64,000 nucleotides of DNA from Acidobacteriota bacterium (GTDB lineage: Bacteria; Acidobacteriota; Polarisedimenticolia; J045). Shown piece by piece: positions 30,768 to 39,612 of this stretch (the stretch's first letter is position 1; each line of letters opens with the position of its first letter). The DNA lies in the NCBI GenBank assembly GCA_017994815.1, contig JAGOJY010000014.1, forward strand, positions 36,148 through 100,147, given 5' to 3'. The notes below the pieces were generated by a model. The model worked only from the letters and a program-made list of their open reading frames with translations, was not told where the DNA came from and did no database searches. The position numbers and the translations under genes are program-made.

Positions 30768-31462
30768 GCGGCGCGGCGCGCGAACCGCGGCTGTTGGTCG
30801 TCGATCCGGCGGTCCGGCGCCCCGCGCTGGAGGGCGTCGAGGTGGTGCTGCAGGGCTGGCCCGGCTCGTCGCGAGTGCTGCGCCCGGCGCTCGAGCCGGG
30901 GCAGCTGCTCGCGCCCGGAGATCTCGACGGCGCCGACGGCGTGGTGCTCCTCGGCTCCGCCGCCTCGGTGAACGACGACCTGCCGTGGCTCCCCCCGCTC
31001 GGCGCGTGGCTCGACCCGCTGCTCGACGGCACGCTCGTCGTGCCGCTCCTGGCGATCTGCTTCGGCCACCAGTTCCTCGCCGCCCGCGCCGGCGGCGAGG
31101 TCGGCTTCGCCAGCGAGGACCGCTCGGTGCGGCTCGGCATCGAGCCGAGCGAGTTCCGCGGCAGCCAGCTCCTCCCCGGCGTGCGGCGACTGACCGTGGT
31201 GAGCAGCCACCGCGAGGTCGTGACGCGGGCGCCGGAGGGGTTCACGCCGGTCGCCCGGCGTGCCGGGCTCGCCTGCGACGCGCTCGAGCACCGGGCGCTG
31301 CCGCTGTTTTCGGTGCAGTTCCACCCCGAGGCGCGCCGGCGGTTCCTCCGGGACCACCGGCTCGAGGCGACCGACGAGCAGCTGGCCGCCGTCGCCGCCG
31401 ACGGGGACGAGTTGCTGAACGCTTTCCGGGAGCGGGTGCTGGAGAGCGCCGGGGTCAACTGA
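30764..31462 (+). CDS. Class I glutamine amidotransferase-like protein
   Basis: This 232-residue cytoplasmic protein has the class I triad: nucleophile Cys99 in AICFGHQF, and His187 and Glu189 in QFHPEA. The oxyanion strand GVVLLGSAASVND lies near residue 60. It resembles stand-alone GATases (GuaA-like subgroup) that deaminate glutamine or cleave gamma-glutamyl compounds; the partner synthetase and substrate are unknown. GTG at 30764 overlaps the AlaX stop by 4 bases, ending the coupled run that started at 22061. The intact triad makes an active enzyme likely. Confidence 0.88.
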   Translation: MSGAAREPRLLVVDPAVRRPALEGVEVVLQGWPGSSRVLRPALEPGQLLAPGDLDGADGVVLLGSAASVNDDLPWLPPLGAWLDPLLDGTLVVPLLAICFGHQFLAARAGGEVGFASEDRSVRLGIEPSEFRGSQLLPGVRRLTVVSSHREVVTRAPEGFTPVARRAGLACDALEHRALPLFSVQFHPEARRRFLRDHRLEATDEQLAAVAADGDELLNAFRERVLESAGVN

Positions 31463-31466
31463 AGCC

Positions 31467-31472
31467 TAGAAT
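31467..31472 (+). promoter_or_regulatory. -10-like hexamer TAGAAT before the receiver gene
   Basis: TAGAAT ends 6 bases before the ATG at 31479; the gap is only GGGCCC, with no room for a ribosome-binding site. This is the clearest leaderless candidate in the window. The box starts 5 bases after the stop of the amidotransferase gene. Confidence 0.45.
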
Positions 31473-31478
31473 GGGCCC

Positions 31479-31856
31479 ATGCCGCGGATCCTCGTGCTCG
31501 ACGACGACCGCCAGGTGCGCACGCTGATCCGGCTCGTGCTCGAGCGCGCGGGCTACCAGGTCGACGAGGCGTCTGACGGGCGAACCGCGCTCGAAATGCA
31601 GCGCTCGCTGCCGGTGGACTTGCTCGTCGCCGACATCCTGATGCCGGAAGTCGACGGGATCGAGGTCATCCGTGAGTTCCGCCGCGAGTTCCCGAAGGTG
31701 CGCATCCTGGCGATCTCGGGCGGCGGGCTGGCGTACTCCGGCAACTACCTCGACATGGCGCGCCGCGCGGGCGCCTCGCACGCGCTGGGCAAGCCGTTCG
31801 AGCACGAGGACCTGCTCGCCGCCGTGCGCGAGCTGGTCGGACCGGCCACGCCCTGA
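31479..31856 (+). CDS. Stand-alone response-regulator receiver protein
   Basis: This 125-residue protein is a bare CheY-like receiver. The acidic pocket is DDD at 8-10, the phosphoryl acceptor Asp52 is in ADILMPEVDG, the switch Ser80 is in LAISGGG, and the conserved Lys105 is in GKPFEHE. There is no output domain, so it would act by protein contact. No histidine kinase lies nearby. It ends 4 bases before the convergent Maf-like gene. Confidence 0.93.
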   Translation: MPRILVLDDDRQVRTLIRLVLERAGYQVDEASDGRTALEMQRSLPVDLLVADILMPEVDGIEVIREFRREFPKVRILAISGGGLAYSGNYLDMARRAGASHALGKPFEHEDLLAAVRELVGPATP

Positions 31857-31860
31857 CGGG

Positions 31861-34062
31861 TCAGGCCGGGCTCGGCTCGAGCACCGGGATGGCGACGCGC
31901 GCCGGCGCGGGCGGGCGCGCGAGCAGGCTCAGCCGGCCGCAGCGCGCGACCGCGGCCAGATCGGCGCGCACCTGCCGGCGCTCGACCGCGCGTTCGACGT
32001 CGCGCATCGAGAACGCGCCCGCCTCCAGCGCGGCGAGGAACTGGAACTCCCACAGCCAGCGCAGCGGGTGCAGGTCGCGCTTCCACGGCAGCCACGGGGC
32101 GCAGGTGAAACGCACGGCGGCGGTTTCGAGCGTCGCGCGGTCGCAGTGGGCCCAGGCCTCCGGCAGCGCGCCGATGCCATCGGCCTGCGGTTGGAACAGC
32201 CGGTTCGCCGCCAGGGCCGCCGCGGTGCGCTCGCAGTCCACGAGGATCAACGACGGTGGGCCGCCGTCCGGCACCAGGAGCGAGTGCTCGAGGATCGGCA
32301 ACTCCCAGAGCCGCGCGAGGTCTTCCAGCAGCAGGACCGAGGGCTCGATGTAGATCGCGCGCCCGAGCCCCTGGCACAGGTCGGTGACCAGGAGCGGGCT
32401 CGGGCCGTCGTCGCCCTCCACCGCGCCGAGCCGTGCCGCGACCTCCTCCTCGAAGAAGCGGATCTCCACCGGGATCGAGCTGCGCGACTCGATCGCGTGC
32501 GCGAGGACGCGGGCCGCGATGTCGTTCCCGCCGCTGGCGCCGATGAACACCCGCATCGGCGGCGGGACCGTGCTGCGCGCCGGCGTGGCCTGGAACGCCG
32601 TGTCGCCCGGCGCGCATTCGGGCAGGTGGTCCTCGACCCAGTCGAGCAGGGCGGGGGCCGCCTGCTCGCGCTCGAGCAGGACGCCGATCTGCGCGTGGCC
32701 CGAACTCGCGCCGCCGCCGCCGAGGAACACGCGCGTGAAGGCGTTGCCGTCCGAACGGCGCACGAGGAAGTCCGCCAACGCGTGCCACAGGCCGGTCTCC
32801 TGGTACATCCGGTGCTCGCGCGCCACGCGCGAGGCCGCGGCGCGCGCGCCCGACAGCGCGGCGCGCACGGCGTCGGCGCCGAGCGCGGTGCCGCGGGCGC
32901 GCAGCGTAGCGGCGAGGCGAGCCGCGGGATCGCCCGCGGGGCCGGACGGGTCGAGCTTGCCCAGCGCGATCGCCTGCGTACCGGCCGCGCGCGCGAGGCG
33001 CACGATCGCCGACGCGCTGCGGCGCGCGGGGTCGAGCCGGTTCCACTTCGCGCCGGGGCCGGCGACGAGCCCGCACAGCGCGATCGGGCGCGCGCCGAGC
33101 GACAGGGCCAGCGAGGCCAGCGGCAGGGCGCTGCCGTGGCGGAAGCCGAGGACGTGGGCCGCGTCGGTTTCGGGGAACAGCCACGCGGTGCCGGTGTGAC
33201 CGAACAGCGCGATCGCCGCGGCGCTCGCGTCCCACCACGCCGGGTGGCTGTCGGGCGAGACCGCGATCACCGACGCGGAGAGGGCGCCGGCGCTCGCCTG
33301 CGGCGGCTCGACCTCGTTGACCACGACGAGCCCCGGGCGAATCCCCGCGGCGCCCAGCACCCCCGCCCACTCCGGGGTGGTGACGATCAGCGCGCGCCCG
33401 GCGAGCTGCGCGAGCCGGTCCAGTTCGACACGATCGGGCTGGCCCGCGACGACGACCGCCGGCACGTCGGCGAGGCTCGCCGCGACCGAGCCGAGCAGCG
33501 GCACCTCGGCCACCCGCGGCGCGGAGCGCGCGACGTTGGCCCAGGCCTGCGCGTCCAGCGGCAGCGGCGGGGCGCCGATGGTGTCGGCATCGACCGTCTC
33601 GTCCACGACCTGGCGGAAGCGCAGGCACAGCCCGGCCTCGCGGCGCACGAGCGCGTCGAGCTCGACGAGCGCGAGCGAGCGCGCGCCGGCGAGCGCCTCC
33701 AGCAGGCGGGCCTGGAAGTCGGCGAGGTCCGGCTCGACGGCGACGCGCTCGGCGATGCCCCACTCGTGCGCCAGGGCGTGAGCGGCCAGCTCGGCCATGC
33801 CCGGCAGCGGCTCCCAGCCGAGGACCGTGGCCCGCGGCGCCAGGTGCAGCGCGCCGGCCGCCGTGTAGCCGAGGCCGAGGCCGAACAGCGCGACCACGTC
33901 CGGCTCGGCGCCCTCGAGCGGGAGCACCTCGCGGTAGGGCTGCAGCGGGTCGTGGAACAGCTCGCCGTCGACCTTCAGCGTGGGGCAGGTGCCCTCCGGG
34001 CCCCCGCTGGCGGGAACGACTTCCAGGCGGGGCGCGGTCACGGTCTGCAACTCGTCGCTCAT
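31861..34062 (-). CDS. Maf/MptE-like (DUF115) protein fused to a degenerate GT8-like domain
   Basis: This 733-residue cytoplasmic protein has an N-terminal segment (about 25-200) with VALFGLGLGYTAAGAL, typical of motility-associated-factor/MptE-like proteins. A central Rossmann-like DUF115 region (about 200-400) follows, with VVAGQPDRVELDRLA, SVIAVSPDSHPAWW and ARPIALCGLV. From about residue 503 (MRVFIGASGGNDIAARVLAH) the order of strands matches GT-A glycosyltransferases of the GT8 kind. However, the place of the metal-binding DxD near residue 570 reads YIEPSVLLL, with no acidic pair. Maf proteins attach nonulosonic sugars to flagellin, but no flagellar gene is near. ATG at 34062 has GGGGAGATTC upstream. 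Confidence 0.7.
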   Translation of the reverse strand: MSDELQTVTAPRLEVVPASGGPEGTCPTLKVDGELFHDPLQPYREVLPLEGAEPDVVALFGLGLGYTAAGALHLAPRATVLGWEPLPGMAELAAHALAHEWGIAERVAVEPDLADFQARLLEALAGARSLALVELDALVRREAGLCLRFRQVVDETVDADTIGAPPLPLDAQAWANVARSAPRVAEVPLLGSVAASLADVPAVVVAGQPDRVELDRLAQLAGRALIVTTPEWAGVLGAAGIRPGLVVVNEVEPPQASAGALSASVIAVSPDSHPAWWDASAAAIALFGHTGTAWLFPETDAAHVLGFRHGSALPLASLALSLGARPIALCGLVAGPGAKWNRLDPARRSASAIVRLARAAGTQAIALGKLDPSGPAGDPAARLAATLRARGTALGADAVRAALSGARAAASRVAREHRMYQETGLWHALADFLVRRSDGNAFTRVFLGGGGASSGHAQIGVLLEREQAAPALLDWVEDHLPECAPGDTAFQATPARSTVPPPMRVFIGASGGNDIAARVLAHAIESRSSIPVEIRFFEEEVAARLGAVEGDDGPSPLLVTDLCQGLGRAIYIEPSVLLLEDLARLWELPILEHSLLVPDGGPPSLILVDCERTAAALAANRLFQPQADGIGALPEAWAHCDRATLETAAVRFTCAPWLPWKRDLHPLRWLWEFQFLAALEAGAFSMRDVERAVERRQVRADLAAVARCGRLSLLARPPAPARVAIPVLEPSPA

Positions 34063-34263
34063 CGAGAATCTCCCCTCGGGTCCGGAGACCGACGCCGGAG
34101 GGTTGATTCAAGAACCGTGCCGCGGGCGCGGGGCAGCCGCGGGCCGCGGATCTCCGGCGTTTGCGGGGAAACGCGCCAGTTCCGGGCGGTTGCGGCCGGG
34201 CGGGCGCAGTCCGCGGACGGTCGGCGCCCGGTCGGCCGCGCGACGGAAACCCGACGGCCGGGA

Positions 34264-34292
34264 TTGGTTAACGGCCGCGCCTTCGGTACCGT
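34264..34292 (+). promoter_or_regulatory. Putative promoter of truA
   Basis: TTGGTT (34264-34269) and TACCGT (34287-34292) are separated by 17 bases. The -10 ends 9 bases before the truA ATG without a Shine-Dalgarno sequence, consistent with a leaderless or near-leaderless message. Each hexamer is a weak match. Confidence 0.4.
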
Positions 34293-34301
34293 TCTCGCGG
34301 C

Positions 34302-35093
34302 ATGCCGACCTACCGGCTCGATTTGGAGTACGAGGGCACGCGCTACCGTGGCTGGCAGGAGCAGCAGAACGCCCGCACGGTCGCCGGCGAGCTGCGCGGC
34401 GCGCTCGCGCGCACCTGCGGCGCGGTCGGCGAGCTGGTCGGCTCGGGCCGCACCGACGCCGGTGTCCACGCGCTCGACCAGGTGGCGCACCTGCGCCTCG
34501 CCCGCGCCGTCGATCCCGCGCAGCTCGTGCGCACCGTCAACGACGCCCTGCCGGCCGACATCCACGTGCTCGCGGCGGTGCGCGCGCCGGAGTCGTTCCA
34601 CGCCCGCCACGCGGCGCTGTCGCGCACCTACCTGTACCAGGTCGCGCGACGCCGCTCGGCGCTCGCCAAGCGCTTCGTGTGGTGGGTCAAGCGGCCGCTC
34701 GACCCGGACCGGATGGGAGCGGCCGCGGCGCTGATCACCGGGCGTCACGACTTCGACCGCTTCTGCGAGCGCCCGGCCGAGCAGCCGAGCACGCTGGTCG
34801 TCGTCGAGCGCACCGAGCTGGCCGTCGCCGGCTCGCTGGTGCTGCTGCGCGTCAGCGCCTCGCACTTCGTGTGGAAGATGGTCCGGCGGCTCACCGGTGC
34901 CCTGGTCCGCGTCGGCGCCGGCGAGCTGAGCACCGAGGAGTTCGGCGCGCTGCTCGCCGGCCACGAGATCGCGGGTCCGCGCGGCGCAGTCGCGGAGTGG
35001 ACCGCGCCGCCCTCGGGACTGTTCCTGGAACGGGTGGCGTACGCCGGGGATCCGCCGCTGCCGCCGCTCGCCCCCGCCGTGCCGGTCCCTTGA
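34302..35093 (+). CDS. truA: tRNA pseudouridine(38-40) synthase TruA
   Basis: This 263-residue enzyme isomerises uridines 38-40 in the anticodon arm of tRNAs. The catalytic aspartate is Asp52 in GSGRTDAGVHA. Other landmarks are YEGTRYRGWQ near the N-terminus, FHARHAALSRTYLYQV and HFVWKMVRRLTGALV. Length is normal. It is a single-gene unit between the Maf-like gene (divergent) and the ABC/RND cluster, whose promoter region begins right after its stop. Confidence 0.97.
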   Translation: MPTYRLDLEYEGTRYRGWQEQQNARTVAGELRGALARTCGAVGELVGSGRTDAGVHALDQVAHLRLARAVDPAQLVRTVNDALPADIHVLAAVRAPESFHARHAALSRTYLYQVARRRSALAKRFVWWVKRPLDPDRMGAAAALITGRHDFDRFCERPAEQPSTLVVVERTELAVAGSLVLLRVSASHFVWKMVRRLTGALVRVGAGELSTEEFGALLAGHEIAGPRGAVAEWTAPPSGLFLERVAYAGDPPLPPLAPAVPVP

Positions 35094-35168
35094 GGTCGCG
35101 GTTTCGACCGCTTGTTCAAACCGGCGGTCCGGCGCGACCGGGCCGGCCTAAATCGGGCCGCGACGGCG

Positions 35169-35200
35169 TATAAATACCCGGTCGTGCGGGACGGCACGAC
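35169..35200 (+). promoter_or_regulatory. Promoter/operator region of the ABC-RND cluster
   Basis: A TATAAA -10-like element (35169-35174) is followed 6 bases later by a perfect inverted repeat, GTCGTGC (35181-35187) and GCACGAC (35194-35200), with a 6-base centre. The repeat would lie at or just after the transcription start, 15 bases ahead of the first ATG, so it could be a repressor operator or a leader hairpin. No convincing -35 element is visible. This is the only intergenic gap of note before six genes in a row. Confidence 0.45.
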
Positions 35201-35215
35201 CACGGGGGTCGCTCC

Positions 35216-36154
35216 ATGACGGGTCCGGTTTCCGAAAAGCTCCACGAAGACGGCATCGTGTGCGAGGGCATCCGCCACGTGTACAAGGGCGGGACCGTCG
35301 CGCTCGACGGCGTCGACATCGCGATCGGCCCCGGCCTGTTCGGGCTGCTCGGCCCGAACGGCGCCGGCAAGAGCACGCTGATGCGCATCCTGTGCGCGCT
35401 CATCGTGCCGACCGCGGGTCGCGCCGCGGTGTGCGGGCGCGACGTCGTGCAGGACCGGCGCGCGGTGCGCGCCTACATCGGTTACCTGCCGCAGGAGTTC
35501 GGCGCGTGGCGGTTGCAGCGCGTCGAGGAGGCGGTCGAGACGCTGGCGCTGCTCTCGGGAATGGGCGATCGCGCGCAGCGCCGCCAGCGCGTGGCCAAGG
35601 TGCTCGAGCAGGTCGGCCTGTCGCAGGTCGCGGACCGCAAGGTCAAGAAGCTCTCGGGCGGGATGGTGCGGCGGCTCGGCGTCGCGCAGGCGCTGGTGCA
35701 CGAGCCGCGGGTCCTGATCGTGGACGAGCCGACGGTGGGACTCGACCCCGAGGAGCGGCTGCGCTTCCGCCAGCTCATGGCCGAGCTGGGCCAGGAGCGG
35801 GTGATCGTGCTCTCGACCCACATCGTGGGCGATCTCGGCTCGGGCTGCCGCGACCTGGCGATCATCGACGCGGGCAAGGTCGTGTACCGCGGCAGCCCCG
35901 TGGACCTGCTCGCGCGGGCGCGCGGGCGCGTTTTCGAAACCGTCGTCGCCGCGAACCGCGAGGACCTCGGACCCGGGTACGAGATCGTCTCGCGCGCGAC
36001 CGAGGGCGTTGGCGTGCGGATGCGCGCTGTCGCGGCCGGTGCGGCGTTGCCGCCGGGAGCGGAGCCGGTGGCCGATCCGACGCTGGAGGAGGCGTACCTC
36101 TCGTTCATGGCCGCGCGCGGGCGCGCCGGCGTCGCGCTGGGGGACGAGCAATGA
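35216..36154 (+). CDS. ABC transporter ATP-binding protein (ABC-2 type)
   Basis: This 312-residue ATPase has Walker A GPNGAGKS (46-53), the signature LSGGM (146-150), Walker B VLIVDEP (166-172) and the switch His202 in STHIVGD. An SPVDLLARARGRVFE stretch follows, and the C-terminal tail (about 220-312) is typical of ABC-2 type exporters; its end, DPTLEEAYLSFM, is a known motif of that group. It pairs with the fused permease downstream, whose ATG overlaps its stop (ATGA). It is the first gene of the 14-kb cluster. Confidence 0.95.
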   Translation: MTGPVSEKLHEDGIVCEGIRHVYKGGTVALDGVDIAIGPGLFGLLGPNGAGKSTLMRILCALIVPTAGRAAVCGRDVVQDRRAVRAYIGYLPQEFGAWRLQRVEEAVETLALLSGMGDRAQRRQRVAKVLEQVGLSQVADRKVKKLSGGMVRRLGVAQALVHEPRVLIVDEPTVGLDPEERLRFRQLMAELGQERVIVLSTHIVGDLGSGCRDLAIIDAGKVVYRGSPVDLLARARGRVFETVVAANREDLGPGYEIVSRATEGVGVRMRAVAAGAALPPGAEPVADPTLEEAYLSFMAARGRAGVALGDEQ

Positions 36155-39100
36155 TCCGGCCCTGGGTGGTTCTCGGCGTGGCGCGGGCCGAGGCGCGGAT
36201 CTCGCTGCGGCTCGTGCGCTACTGGGTCTTCGTCTCGCTCGGCGCGCTGTTCGCGGCGTTGATCTACCTGGTGCAGTTCTCGCTGCTGCACTACCTGTTC
36301 TCGACCTACTCCGGGACCGCCGGCTCGCTGAACGGCCGCTACTTCATCGGCGCGATCGGCTTCTACTACATGCCGGCGGTCGCGCTCGGGCTGGTGTTCC
36401 TCGGCTTCGACCTCCGGGCGCGCGACCGTCGCGACCGCGTGGCCGAGGTCGTGGACGCCCGGCCGTACTCGAACCTGGAGCTGATCTCCGGCCGGCTGAT
36501 CGGCATCGCGGTCACGGTCTGGGTGCCGTTGATCGGGCTGTTGTTGCTGCTGCAGCTCCTCGGCTGGCTGTTCATGTCGACCGCGATGGAGTGGCGCTCT
36601 CTGGCCGGGTTCGGCCTGGTCCAGGCGCCGGCCGCGTTCCTGCTCGTGCTGTCGCTGACGTTCCTGGTGACGCTCCTGGTGCGCAACCGCGCGCTGGCCG
36701 CGGTCGTGCTCGTCGCCCTGCTCGCGGCGAGTGTCTGGATGATGCTGTACCTGCCGATCACCGACGTCCCGCTGCTCGATGTCTTCAGCGCCTACTCCGC
36801 CGAGTTCCCGTCCGACATCGTCGGCCGCGTGTTCGACGCCAGCACGTGCGCCCAGCGGCTGGCATACGTGCTCGTCTCGCTGGGGCTGCTCGCGCTCGCG
36901 GCCGCCGCGCACCCGCGGCCCGACGGCGGCTCGCGCGGGCGCCGCGCGCTGGCCGGCGCCCTGCTGGCGCTGGCCGGGGTGGCGGTCGTGCTCGCGCTCG
37001 TCGGCAAGAACCGCGGCGACCTGCGCCAGGTCGACGCGTGGCGCGCGGCCCACGCCGCCCGCGCCGCCGGCGCGGCGCCGGACATCGAACACGTCCGCGC
37101 CGACGTGTCGGTCGAACCCGGGCGCATGCTGTCGTTCACCGCCGAGTTGCGGGTCACGGCCCCGGCGCCGCTGACCTCGGCGCTGTTCACGCTCAACCCG
37201 GGCCTCGCCGTGCAGAAGGTCGAGCGCGACGGCCGCGAGGTCCCGTTCGAGTTCCGCGACGGCCTTCTGGACGTCAAGACCGGGCCGCTCGCCGCGGGCG
37301 CGACGGCTGTGCTGAAAGTCGCCGCCTCGGGCAAGCCGGACCGGCGCTTCGCCTTTCTCGACGCCGCGCGGCGGCCGTTCGAGCTGACGCCGATGGAAGG
37401 CCAGGTGTTCCTGATGGGGTACGAGGCGCTGGTCTTCGACCGGCGCCACGTGGCGCTCCTGCCGGGGACGTTCTGGCTACCGGCGGCGGGCGCGGGCGTC
37501 GGGCGTGACGACCCGCGCAAGCGCGCGCCGGATTTCTACGACATCGACCTGACGGTCGAGTTGCCGGAGGGCTGGCTCGCCGCGGGACCCGGGCGGCGGC
37601 AGCCGGCGGCCGGCGCGCCCGCCGGTCGCACGCGGTTTCGCTTCGCGCCCGGCGCGCCGCTGCCGGGCGCCGGGCTGGTCGTCGGCCGCTTCGTCTCGCA
37701 CGCGGCGCAGATCGAGGGCGTGTGGTGCGAGCTGTTGCTCCACGCCCGGCACGCGGCGACCGTGGAGTCGCTCGGCGAGGCGGCGCGCGAGTTCGAGACC
37801 GAGATCGGCAAGAAGCTCAAGCAGGCCCGCGAGTGGGGCCTCGCGTACCCCTACGACGGGCTGACGCTGGTCGAGGTGCCGAACGCGCTGCGCAGCTACG
37901 GCGGCGGCTGGCGCATGGGCAGCACGCTGGCGCCCCCGGGGATGTTCCTGGTGCGCGAGATGGTGTTCCCGACGGCGCGCTGGGACGTCTTCGTCAAGAA
38001 GCAGCGCACGGCGGAGGACACGCAGGGCAAGCCGCTGCCGGTGCGGATCCGCCAGCGCGTCGAGGACTTCTTCGAGGCCGACTTCAGCGGCGGCAACGTC
38101 TTCACCGGCGTCGCGCGCAACTTCCTCCTGAACCAGACCTCGATGCAGGGCGAGGACGCGCTGGCGCTCGACTACATGCTGGAAGACCTCGCGACCCGCG
38201 CCTTGACCGGCAAGCAGGGTTACTTCTCGGCCCACGCGTTCTCCCGCGAGAGCGGCAACATCGTCAACCAGGTTCTCTTGACGCGCGTGGTCTCCGGGTT
38301 CGAGATGTCGGTGGCCGACGCCGTGCTGGCGACCGTCACGTCGCGGCCGGCGGTGTGGGACGCGGCGCTGGAGACGTCCCTGCGCCAGCTCGACCCGGAG
38401 AAGAACCCGCGCCGGGCCGTGGACGTGCTGACGCTCAAGGCCGGCGCGATGTCGCGCTCGCTGCTGGACGAGCTGGGACCGGACCGGACCGGCCGGATGC
38501 TCGGCGCGCTGCTCGCGGAGTGCCGCGGCCGCGCCTGCGGCCGCGCCGACCTCGAGCGCGCGGTCGCCGCGACTTCGGGCGAGGACTTCGGCCCGTTCTT
38601 CGACGAGTGGCTGGGCCAGAAGGACCTGCCGGCGTTCGTCGCCGGCCGCGCCGAGGTGTTCCGCGTCGCCGACGAGCAGGGGCGCCCGCGCTACCAGGCG
38701 CGGTTCCTCGTGCACAACGAGGGCAAGGCCCCGGGCCTGTTCCGCGTGCGCTACCGCGAGCAGTCGGAGAAGGACGAGGACGCCGCGCCGGCCGGCCCGC
38801 CCGAGGGCGAGCAGGTGCGCGACCGCGTCCCGGAGGACGTTCGCGCCTCGGCTTCGGCCGAACTGGGCGACGCGATCCGCGTGCCCGCGGGAGGCACGGT
38901 CGAGATCGGCCTCGTCCGGCCGCGCCCGCCGCAGGGCATCTCCGTCGTGCCGTATCTCTCGCTGAACCGCGGCCCGTTCGCGGTGTCGTTCGCGCCGCCC
39001 GAGGCGGACAAGGTCTCCGCGGTCGAGCCGTTCACCGGCACGCGCGAGGCGGCGTGGCCGGATGCCGATGACGGGACCGTGACCGTGGATGACCTCGACG

Positions 39101-39612
39101 AGGGCTTCGAGCCGCGGGCCAAGGCCGGCGGGACCGGGCTGCGCCTGCGCGGGCGCAGCGGGCCGCGCGAGGGCGAGGAGTACGACCAGGGGCTGCCCGT
39201 GGTGCTGCTCAGCGGCGCGCCCTCGCGCTGGTCGCGGATGGTGCACCAGCCGGCCCACGGGCGTTACCGGCACACGTTGGCCGTGGTCGCGACCGGCGGC
39301 GAGAACGCGGCCGTGTTCAAGGCCGACGTGCGCCGCGCCGGCGAGTACCGGCTGGAACTGCACCTGCCGCCCAAGGGAAAAATGATGCCGCCGCTCAGCT
39401 TGCCCCGCGGCAAGTGGAGCGTCGACATCGGCGGCGCGACGTCCAAGGACACGCTCGAATTCGACGCCGACTCGGCCGAGGCGGGCTGGAACTCGCTCGG
39501 CGCGCGCCGGCTGGGCGAGGGCGAGGTGACGGTGGAGATCCGCGGCAAGAAGAAGGGCAACCTCTTGATCGCGGACGCCGTGCGCTGGGTGCCGGCGGGG
39601 GCGACGCGGTGA
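36151..39612 (+). CDS. ABC-2 permease fused to a degenerate M1-aminopeptidase-like ectodomain and a golvesin-like C-terminal domain
   Basis: The protein has 1153 residues. About seven hydrophobic segments in the first 290 form an ABC-2 permease, and the remainder should lie outside the inner membrane. Residues about 320-840 follow the order of M1-family aminopeptidases, ending with DFGPFFDEWLGQKDLPAFV, a typical M1 tail. The exopeptidase loop position reads GGGWRMGST, and no zinc-binding HExxH is present where it should follow (about 640-680), so peptidase activity is not expected. Residues about 1010-1150 (GEYRLELHLP, AGWNSLGARRL, NLLIADAVRWV) resemble golvesin/xanthan-lyase-type carbohydrate-binding folds. 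It overlaps its ATPase gene by ATGA and the adaptor gene by GTGA. Confidence 0.85.
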   Translation: MIRPWVVLGVARAEARISLRLVRYWVFVSLGALFAALIYLVQFSLLHYLFSTYSGTAGSLNGRYFIGAIGFYYMPAVALGLVFLGFDLRARDRRDRVAEVVDARPYSNLELISGRLIGIAVTVWVPLIGLLLLLQLLGWLFMSTAMEWRSLAGFGLVQAPAAFLLVLSLTFLVTLLVRNRALAAVVLVALLAASVWMMLYLPITDVPLLDVFSAYSAEFPSDIVGRVFDASTCAQRLAYVLVSLGLLALAAAAHPRPDGGSRGRRALAGALLALAGVAVVLALVGKNRGDLRQVDAWRAAHAARAAGAAPDIEHVRADVSVEPGRMLSFTAELRVTAPAPLTSALFTLNPGLAVQKVERDGREVPFEFRDGLLDVKTGPLAAGATAVLKVAASGKPDRRFAFLDAARRPFELTPMEGQVFLMGYEALVFDRRHVALLPGTFWLPAAGAGVGRDDPRKRAPDFYDIDLTVELPEGWLAAGPGRRQPAAGAPAGRTRFRFAPGAPLPGAGLVVGRFVSHAAQIEGVWCELLLHARHAATVESLGEAAREFETEIGKKLKQAREWGLAYPYDGLTLVEVPNALRSYGGGWRMGSTLAPPGMFLVREMVFPTARWDVFVKKQRTAEDTQGKPLPVRIRQRVEDFFEADFSGGNVFTGVARNFLLNQTSMQGEDALALDYMLEDLATRALTGKQGYFSAHAFSRESGNIVNQVLLTRVVSGFEMSVADAVLATVTSRPAVWDAALETSLRQLDPEKNPRRAVDVLTLKAGAMSRSLLDELGPDRTGRMLGALLAECRGRACGRADLERAVAATSGEDFGPFFDEWLGQKDLPAFVAGRAEVFRVADEQGRPRYQARFLVHNEGKAPGLFRVRYREQSEKDEDAAPAGPPEGEQVRDRVPEDVRASASAELGDAIRVPAGGTVEIGLVRPRPPQGISVVPYLSLNRGPFAVSFAPPEADKVSAVEPFTGTREAAWPDADDGTVTVDDLDEGFEPRAKAGGTGLRLRGRSGPREGEEYDQGLPVVLLSGAPSRWSRMVHQPAHGRYRHTLAVVATGGENAAVFKADVRRAGEYRLELHLPPKGKMMPPLSLPRGKWSVDIGGATSKDTLEFDADSAEAGWNSLGARRLGEGEVTVEIRGKKKGNLLIADAVRWVPAGATR

